Assembly (NCBI GenBank): GCA_947625195.1
Contig: CANQNK010000004.1
Location: 1-64,000 of the forward strand
Origin: an uncultured Clostridia bacterium
GTDB taxonomy: Bacteria; Bacillota; Clostridia; Oscillospirales; Ruminococcaceae
Length of the DNA: 64,000 nt
Direction: 5' to 3'
Below, piece after piece: positions 58,656-64,000 of this stretch; positions within the stretch are counted from its first letter, which is position 1, and every line of letters starts with the position of its first letter. The position numbers and the translations under genes are program-made. The notes beneath the pieces are model-generated. The model did no database searches. It saw only the letters and a list, made by a program, of their open reading frames with translations, and was not told where the DNA came from.

Positions 58656-59828
58656 TCAGTCTATTGATCCGTATGCTATCTGTCGAAGCCTTTTTGTAAT
58701 ATCGTCCATTCCCGTGCCGCATTTCTGAATAAAGTAAAGGATTATCATATTCCTTTTCGGGTTAACGGAAAAGTATGTTCCCGTCCATCCGTCCCATCCA
58801 AACTCACCTGCGTCTCCGTTTGTGGTAGCAGCAGCGGTGTCTACGACAACTCTCATAAATGAGCCGTAGCCGCAGCCCTTTGTGGATCCGTACTGCATAC
58901 TCCAATACTGCTCATTAGTCATATGATTTTGCGTCATAAACCTCACCGTATTTTCTGACAATATCCTGATTCCGTCAAGCTTTCCGCCGCCGAGCAGCAT
59001 TCTGGCAAAGCGCATATAATCCGACGCGGTAGAAACCAATCCCGCTCCGCCTGATTCAAAGGCCGGAGGATTTTTATAATCGGTGATGCCTAAATGATTT
59101 CCCTCAAACATTTTAATGCCGGAGTCTATTGGCATATATAGCTTTGAAAAGCGAGAAAGCTTTTCCTTGGGGACATAAAACGCCGTGTCATTCATTTGTA
59201 AAGGATCAAAAATCTCCTTTTTCATAAACTCAGACAGCTTCATACCCGAGATGATCTCGATCACCGCGCCTAAAACGTCCGCCGAGGTTCCGTAATTCCA
59301 CATTTTGCCCGGCTCAAAAAACAACGGCGTTTCGCTTAGTTTTTCAGCCAGACCAACGGTTGTTATGGCGTCTTTAGTGTATAGCTTTGAAATAAGCTCT
59401 TCAAAAACCGGCTCGACACGTCTTCCCGCTTCAAACCAGCCGCCGGGATAAACCAGCCCCGAGGTCATATTCAGAAGATCGCGGATAGTTATATCGGTTT
59501 TGCAGTCGGTAAGAGCTCCGTCCTCAGACACTATTTTCATATTTTTATAGGACGGTATGTATTTGTAAAGCGGATACTCAAGCTCCAGCTCGCCGCGCTC
59601 GTAAAGTATCATCAGCGCTGTGGCAGTTATCGGCTTTGTGCAGGAGTAAAGCCTGAATATAGTATCCTCTTTAACGGCTATTTTGTTTTCCTTATCTGCC
59701 CAGCCAAACTGCCTGTTATAGCAGATTTCACCGCCTTTGTAAATCATTACGCTTGCGCCTGCGATTCTATCGCCATCTATTTCCCCTTTTAATAGTTTAT
59801 CAATATAACTCAGCTTATTTTTGTCCAT
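58656..59828 (-). CDS. Class C beta-lactamase-like serine hydrolase
   Basis: 390 aa, no signal peptide. Nucleophile Ser62-x-x-Lys65 in YSCTKPITA; the YxN-type motif appears as WNYGTSAD. Relatives are esterases or D-aminopeptidases rather than antibiotic-degrading enzymes. It lies 13 nt downstream of the phosphoglycerate mutase gene, so likely co-transcribed. Confidence 0.87.
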   Translation of the reverse strand: MDKNKLSYIDKLLKGEIDGDRIAGASVMIYKGGEICYNRQFGWADKENKIAVKEDTIFRLYSCTKPITATALMILYERGELELEYPLYKYIPSYKNMKIVSEDGALTDCKTDITIRDLLNMTSGLVYPGGWFEAGRRVEPVFEELISKLYTKDAITTVGLAEKLSETPLFFEPGKMWNYGTSADVLGAVIEIISGMKLSEFMKKEIFDPLQMNDTAFYVPKEKLSRFSKLYMPIDSGIKMFEGNHLGITDYKNPPAFESGGAGLVSTASDYMRFARMLLGGGKLDGIRILSENTVRFMTQNHMTNEQYWSMQYGSTKGCGYGSFMRVVVDTAAATTNGDAGEFGWDGWTGTYFSVNPKRNMIILYFIQKCGTGMDDITKRLRQIAYGSID

Positions 59829-59841
59829 ATGTCTTCAGCCC

Positions 59842-61053
59842 TTACGATTTTATCATCTTTTCAAGAAGCGTGTGACCCTCATCGATATATATACCGCTTG
59901 CTTTGCAGGTCTTTTCGTTATAGGAATCAGCTCCGCTTACCTTGCTGCCCTTTTTGTACATCAAATACGGTATAGGATCGTTAGTATGGGTTCTTAGACT
60001 CAACGGCGTCGCGTGGTCGGGCATTATAAGTATCTTATAATCCTCGCCTGAATCATCAAGATATTTAAGCACCGGACCTAAAATCTTTTCGTCGATAAGC
60101 TCGATTGAGCGCTTTTTGTTTTCGATCTCATACCTGTGACCGCACTCGTCAGGAGCTTCTACGTGAATGTATACGAAATCCTGTCCGTCTTTGTACTCGT
60201 TGACCGCCGCCTGTGCCTTGCCATCGAAATTCGTATCTATGTAGCCGGTAGCTCCCTCGACATCTACCACCTTCATTCCGCTGAATTTACCTATTCCCTT
60301 TAAAAGATCCACTGCTGATATCATAGATCCGCTAAGTCCGTATTTTTCCTTAAACGGCGTAAGGGAAGCTCTTTTTCCCTCACCCCACAGCCACATAGAG
60401 TTTGCCGGGCGAAGTCCTTTTTTCTCTCTCTCTTTATTTACCGGGTGATCCTGCAAAATATCATAGCTTTTTACCATCATATCGTAAAGCTTTTTAGCGT
60501 TTTCATGCTTTGGTATATACTCTTTTATCGGCTTGCCGGTTATGTCGTGCGGAGGGGTAAGTGTTCCGACATCCGTTGTGCCGCCGTTCCATATAAGACA
60601 GTGGCGATAGGATACTCCGCTGTAAAGCTGAAATTCCTCGCAGTTAAAATGCTCGGCAAGTGTTTTGACGATCTTTCTTGCCTCTGCCGTGGAAATATCG
60701 TCCGCACAGTAATCGAGTATGGTCTTATCCTCATAATTTTCCTCATCAGACAAGGTAACCAAATTGCATCTGAACGATACGTCAGTCGGCTTCATATCAA
60801 TTCCGATAGAGCCTGCCTCAAGCGGAGAACGCCCCGTGTAGTATACCATAGGATCGTACCCCAGAACCGACAAGTTGGCAACATCGCTTCCCGGCTTCAT
60901 AGAATCCTGAACAGTTTTTACAAGACCTATTTCAGACTCCTTTGCAAGACGATCCATATTGGGTGTATTAGCCGCCTCCAAAGGCGTTTTTCCTCCAAAC
61001 TCCGGAATGTCGTAATCCGCCATTCCGTCACACAGTAAAACCAAATACTTCAT
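59842..61053 (-). CDS. apgM: Cofactor-independent phosphoglycerate mutase, archaeal type
   Basis: 403 aa from the ATG at 61053 (AAAGGAGTAAT upstream). Alkaline-phosphatase-like fold: Asp9 in LLCDGMADY and the nucleophile Ser56 in KPGSDVANLSVLGYDP, with IMPDHATP near the C-terminus. Interconverts 3- and 2-phosphoglycerate. This ApgM form is frequent in Clostridia. Confidence 0.93.
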   Translation of the reverse strand: MKYLVLLCDGMADYDIPEFGGKTPLEAANTPNMDRLAKESEIGLVKTVQDSMKPGSDVANLSVLGYDPMVYYTGRSPLEAGSIGIDMKPTDVSFRCNLVTLSDEENYEDKTILDYCADDISTAEARKIVKTLAEHFNCEEFQLYSGVSYRHCLIWNGGTTDVGTLTPPHDITGKPIKEYIPKHENAKKLYDMMVKSYDILQDHPVNKEREKKGLRPANSMWLWGEGKRASLTPFKEKYGLSGSMISAVDLLKGIGKFSGMKVVDVEGATGYIDTNFDGKAQAAVNEYKDGQDFVYIHVEAPDECGHRYEIENKKRSIELIDEKILGPVLKYLDDSGEDYKILIMPDHATPLSLRTHTNDPIPYLMYKKGSKVSGADSYNEKTCKASGIYIDEGHTLLEKMIKS

Positions 61054-61069
61054 ACATATATTACTCCTT

Positions 61070-62170
61070 TCAGACAATTTTTACAGACCAGTAAAAGCTG
61101 CGGTCAGCAGGATTAAAAAATCTCGCTTTTATTACAGAGTTATCCTCTGCTATATATCTTTCTCCCGTTGAAAACTCCGTAGATATTAAATAGCCTATGT
61201 CCGTTTTTGTGAGCCTTACGGCACCCTGATCCTGGGCTGCGGCAAATGAAAAACCAAATCTTCCCTCTGAAACAAGAAAATCCCTTTCACATCGCAAAAA
61301 CAACTTACCGTTTTTTTCTGTCAGAGTCAGCACTGCCGCCGATTCAATACGTTTAGAAATATACGTCTTTTTTCCTCTCCTGCACAGGTATCCGCAGTTA
61401 GAGCAAAGGCGAAAGCTGTCTTGAAGCTTGACTCCGTCATAAGATCTTACGTACTCGAAGATCTTCACGGTCATAACATACGAAGCTGCGAAGCTTACAG
61501 GCAGCATTTCAGACAGAGCCTTATCAAATCTATCGCGACTTAGCGACATCATATCCTCGTAAAACTCCGACGACTGCTCTGCCAGTTCAGAAAACATCTC
61601 TCCTATAGGCATAGAAATGTACTTGTCCTCAAACGCAGCCATATTTTTAATATCGTCAATTGAGAATCTTTCCATATTAGCTCTTGAATATATCTCGTAC
61701 ATATTGTGAGGGTTTCTCTTGTGCGGCAGTGAAATGAGATTAGTAGTGTGTACTGTGCAGCATATGTCCATTATAAAATGAAGTGCGCGGCCAAGACACT
61801 GAGCAAACATCAGTTTATTTCCCGCCTCATAGAAAATTGCGGCAAGAGTTATGTTTTCTTCGCACATAGTTCTTGCAGACCTTGAAAATTTACCTAGGCG
61901 GTTTTTGTAATAGCCCTCGGTTTTTTCGCTTTTTCTGCCGTTTTTTAAAACCGGAGAGTAGTAATGAGCTCCGCTTCCCTTGTTTATGTCGCCTTTAAAG
62001 TCCGGAGCCAAAACGTACTTTGCAATCTGTTCCTTAAGCGGTAACAGCGCTTTGTATATATCCGTTCGTCTGTTTTTCAAAATCTCAAATCCGTTTTCAA
62101 ATATATATGCGTGAGTGGGTGTAAACCAAGCCTGCGCTCTTATCACCTTAAAAGGATTAATAACTTTCAT
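61070..62170 (-). CDS. Zinc-dependent phospholipase C-fold protein without a signal peptide
   Basis: 366 aa. The zinc ligands of B. cereus phospholipase C (Trp1, His14, Asp55, His69, His118, Asp122, His128, His142, Glu146) are recoverable as Trp15, His20 region, Asp57, His69, His131, Asp135, His141, His155 and Glu159; the last five keep the exact spacing. In secreted enzymes Trp1 becomes N-terminal after cleavage, but here only 14 hydrophilic residues precede Trp15. After the core a CSNCGYLC zinc-ribbon-like stretch (about 265) and a C-terminal domain follow. Overlaps the upstream small gene by 14 nt. Confidence 0.7.
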   Translation of the reverse strand: MKVINPFKVIRAQAWFTPTHAYIFENGFEILKNRRTDIYKALLPLKEQIAKYVLAPDFKGDINKGSGAHYYSPVLKNGRKSEKTEGYYKNRLGKFSRSARTMCEENITLAAIFYEAGNKLMFAQCLGRALHFIMDICCTVHTTNLISLPHKRNPHNMYEIYSRANMERFSIDDIKNMAAFEDKYISMPIGEMFSELAEQSSEFYEDMMSLSRDRFDKALSEMLPVSFAASYVMTVKIFEYVRSYDGVKLQDSFRLCSNCGYLCRRGKKTYISKRIESAAVLTLTEKNGKLFLRCERDFLVSEGRFGFSFAAAQDQGAVRLTKTDIGYLISTEFSTGERYIAEDNSVIKARFFNPADRSFYWSVKIV

Positions 62171-62435
62171 TATTTCTTACCCTTTGCTTATTGTAAATTT
62201 CAAGGCACTTCTGATAATCAAGGACGCCTTTCTTTACTTTATGTATCTCTATGTTATTTGATATTGTTTCAAGCGCACTGTATGCGTGTTTTTCAACGCG
62301 GTTAAAACGCTTTGCAAGCTTTTTTACAGGCTTTTTCTTTTTTCCACCGATCAATAAGCATACACCAAGTGCAAAAAGTCCCGCAACGATATGATAAGTC
62401 TTGTTTATTTGACCTGCAAACTCAACTTTAGCCAT
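62157..62435 (-). CDS. Small single-pass membrane protein
   Basis: 92 aa from the ATG at 62435 (CGGAGGATAAATCT upstream). One hydrophobic segment (YHIVAGLFALGVCLLIG, about 15-32) is followed by a lysine-rich stretch GKKKKPVKK and a helical tail. Family not recognised. Its 3' end overlaps the phospholipase-like gene, so they are coupled. Confidence 0.7.
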   Translation of the reverse strand: MAKVEFAGQINKTYHIVAGLFALGVCLLIGGKKKKPVKKLAKRFNRVEKHAYSALETISNNIEIHKVKKGVLDYQKCLEIYNKQRVRNNESY

Positions 62436-62561
62436 AGATTTATCCTCCGTGAAATTTACTTTTTTATTATACAATACATTTTGGCAATATTCAATAGCTA
62501 AATAAATATTTGACAGAAACATTTATCAATGCTAAAATTAAATCAGATAGGAGGAAGCTAT

Positions 62562-63140
62562 ATGAAAATCGTGTTTAAAGGAAAATTCAACGGAGATCTC
62601 AACACTCTTCCGAATAATGTTTTAAAGCCAAACTCTGTAAGATTTAAAGAAACTACCGACATTAAAAAGTTTTCTATAATCACAAACATCATTTCTGCTT
62701 TATTGATTTTAGCTTTGTTTGTATTCTATATTTTTTACGCTCGCATTCAACCGGGAGAATTCAAGTATGGACTAATTTCGATAATCTTATTTCTTCCGGC
62801 ATTATTTATAAAAGTGCTGATGTATGCAATCTGCTTTAACGGAACAGCATACATCTATACTTATTTTTCCAAGGGCTTGATTTTTGTGGTGGGCACCGGG
62901 GATATGACAAAGTTCAGATTCGTTTTTATGAACGTTTTCCCAAACGTTGTTTTGGGGATAATTCCTTTTTTGATTTTTCTGTTCTTTCCTACACTCCATT
63001 ACCTGGGATTATTCGGAGCTCTGATGATTCCATTCGGAGTTGGCGACTATTACAATGCTTTCAACGCGATAAGACAAATGCCAAAAGGCTCCAAAACATA
63101 TATGTATGGCGTAAATTCATACTGGTACTTTCCACAATAG
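62562..63140 (+). CDS. DUF3267 membrane protein lacking the zincin motif
   Basis: 192 aa from the ATG at 62562 (GGAGGAAG upstream). About four membrane segments (about 40-62, 70-92, 120-150, 152-172) and the DUF3267 ending MPKGSKTYMYGVNSYWYFP. DUF3267 proteins usually carry an HExxH zinc-protease motif in an early helix; the corresponding IKVLMYAICF has none, so proteolytic activity is unlikely. Confidence 0.75.
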   Translation: MKIVFKGKFNGDLNTLPNNVLKPNSVRFKETTDIKKFSIITNIISALLILALFVFYIFYARIQPGEFKYGLISIILFLPALFIKVLMYAICFNGTAYIYTYFSKGLIFVVGTGDMTKFRFVFMNVFPNVVLGIIPFLIFLFFPTLHYLGLFGALMIPFGVGDYYNAFNAIRQMPKGSKTYMYGVNSYWYFPQ

Positions 63141-63143
63141 CGC

Positions 63144-63171
63144 TTGACAAATCCTCAAAATTTCTTATAAT
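63144..63171 (+). promoter_or_regulatory. Promoter of the RNase P RNA gene
   Basis: TTGACA (63144-63149), 16-bp spacer, TATAAT (63166-63171), placing the start near 63179. Confidence 0.75.
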
Positions 63172-63179
63172 TATAAATG

Positions 63180-63525
63180 CGAGTAAGCTATGCGGTAGCC
63201 TGGCGGGAAAACGTCAGGAGGAAAGTCCGAGCATCACAGAGCAGGATAGCTGCTAACGGCAGCCGAGGGCGACCTCAGAGCAAGTGCAACAGAGATATAC
63301 CGCCGCTTTTGCGGCAAGGGTGGAAAGGCGAGGTAAGAGCTCACCGGATCGTCGGAGACGGCGATGCCATGTAAACCTTATCCGATGCAACTCCAATGGT
63401 AGACGTTAAGTCAATGGCTGCTCGTCAGACTTGCGTCTATAGGGGGCTTGAGGCGTGTGGCGACATACGTCCTAGATAGATTACCGCACCAGACAAAACT
63501 CGGCTTATCGGCTTGGTCGCATAAA
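63180..63525 (+). ncRNA. rnpB: RNase P RNA, bacterial class A-like
   Basis: Conserved blocks in order: GAGGAAAGTCCGAGC (CR-I), CAGAGCAAGTGCAACAGAGA (CR-II region), GGGTGGAAAGGCGAGGTAAG with AGAGCTCACC (CR-III), and ACAAAACTCGGCTTATCGGC (CR-V) near the 3' end. The 5' TAAGC pairs with 3' GCTTA as helix P1. Catalytic RNA that matures tRNA 5' ends. Confidence 0.95.
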
Positions 63526-63530
63526 TCAAA

Positions 63531-63568
63531 AGCACCGCAGGAGAACATTTTTCCCGCGGTGCTTTTTT
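63531..63568 (+). terminator. Terminator of rnpB
   Basis: Stem AGCACCGC / GCGGTGCT with a long loop, then TTTTTT. Confidence 0.88.
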
Positions 63569-63624
63569 ATCCGTTAGTTTTTTGCCGCTGAATTAACATA
63601 ATTTCAAATAATTAAAAGTTTGTA

Positions 63625-63653
63625 TTGCAATACATAAGGTTTTGTGATATACT
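63625..63653 (+). promoter_or_regulatory. Promoter of the 3' partial secreted protein gene
   Basis: TTGCAA (63625-63630) inside the palindrome GTATTGCAATAC, 17-bp spacer, TGA-TATACT (63648-63653). The TATTGCAATA word recalls the arms of the Rrf2 operator at 46962-46980. Confidence 0.5.
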
Positions 63654-63742
63654 GTAAATAAGTAGCAGTATGTTTTCATACGGATATAATTGAGTTTGAT
63701 ACGTTTAATAATAAATCTTTTAAAATATAAGGAAAATAAATT

Positions 63743-64000
63743 ATGAAAAAACTGTTATCACTTGTTACTACTTTTATTTTGTTAATTACATTTGCAGCGT
63801 CAAGAGTTTGCGCATATGATGAGGACTCTGTTTTTGATCCTGAAGACTGGCCGGATTTTTTGTTGTTTGATGCATTATCAGCCTCTGATCTGCCGTTTTC
63901 TGAGCAGTTTACACCTCAGTCCGGCATGAGCTATGATTTTTTCATTGAATCCGATGTCTCCGTTTTCGGCGGATTTAAAAATGAAAGCGGAGAAATATGT
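63743..64000 (+). CDS. Secreted protein of unknown function (3' partial)
   Basis: 86 codons to the window edge, still open. A signal peptide MKKLLSLVTTFILLITFAAS ends near VCA; the mature part is acidic (DEDSVFDPEDWPDF). ATAAGGAAAAT precedes the ATG. No domain recognised in the visible part. Confidence 0.75.
   Translation, partial: MKKLLSLVTTFILLITFAASRVCAYDEDSVFDPEDWPDFLLFDALSASDLPFSEQFTPQSGMSYDFFIESDVSVFGGFKNESGEIC

Overview
The window is chromosomal DNA of moderate GC from an anaerobic, spore-forming, polysaccharide-degrading Firmicute. It is probably a gut member of the Oscillospiraceae/Ruminococcaceae ([Eubacterium] siraeum- or Ruminococcus-like). I infer this from an alpha/beta-type small acid-soluble spore protein, a GH127 arabinofuranosidase and a GH26-like enzyme, a HydE-type radical SAM maturase, CdaA/CdaR, strong AGGAGG ribosome sites and TTGACA-17-TATAAT promoters. 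No tRNA genes, rRNA genes, insertion sequences or prophage genes were seen.

Layout. 1-9.4 kb: secreted C39-like peptidase (5' end outside the window), beta-lactamase-fold lipoprotein plus GH26-like hydrolase, spore protein, PatB-like C-S lyase, beta-helix protein, GH127 enzyme, small membrane protein. 9.6-14.4 kb: mnmA-hydE overlap, then cyclophilin - amidohydrolase - fumarase alpha subunit. 14.5-26.8 kb: rpoB-rpoC and the str operon rpsL-rpsG-fusA-tuf. 26.9-44.2 kb: a complete type I-C CRISPR-Cas locus (cas3, cas5c, cas8c with internal cas11c, cas7c, cas4, cas1, cas2) followed by a very long array, which I counted by hand as 141 repeats and 140 spacers. 44.3-50.6 kb: HAD fragment, cysK with a cysteine-ending leader peptide, amidase-like protein, Rrf2/CymR-like regulator, AraC regulator divergent from a PfkB kinase, DUF3343 plus cysteine-desulfurase-like enzyme. 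50.7-56.9 kb: cdaA-cdaR, FAD-dependent dehydrogenase, YifB/ComM ATPase, SDR. 57-64 kb: anchored secreted protein, possible sRNA, class C beta-lactamase-like hydrolase, ApgM, phospholipase C-fold protein, small membrane proteins, RNase P RNA and the start of a secreted protein.

The most interesting signal is in the 248-bp gap between cas3 and cas5c. On the minus strand there is a TTGATT-17-TATAAT promoter, then a short stem-loop followed by exactly the 11-nt 5' handle of the array's crRNAs (TGAGTTGAAAT), a 30-nt guide-like stretch, and a stem-loop with a T run. This is the architecture of a stand-alone crRNA-like RNA (compare CreA/CreR RNAs of other CRISPR types). Its first 15 guide bases match 12 of 15 positions over the predicted -10 box of the cas5c promoter, which suggests a Cascade-guided autorepression circuit. 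Overlapping spacers in the array also allow an internal PAM estimate (mostly CTC, overall YTY) and show repeated independent acquisition from the same targets.
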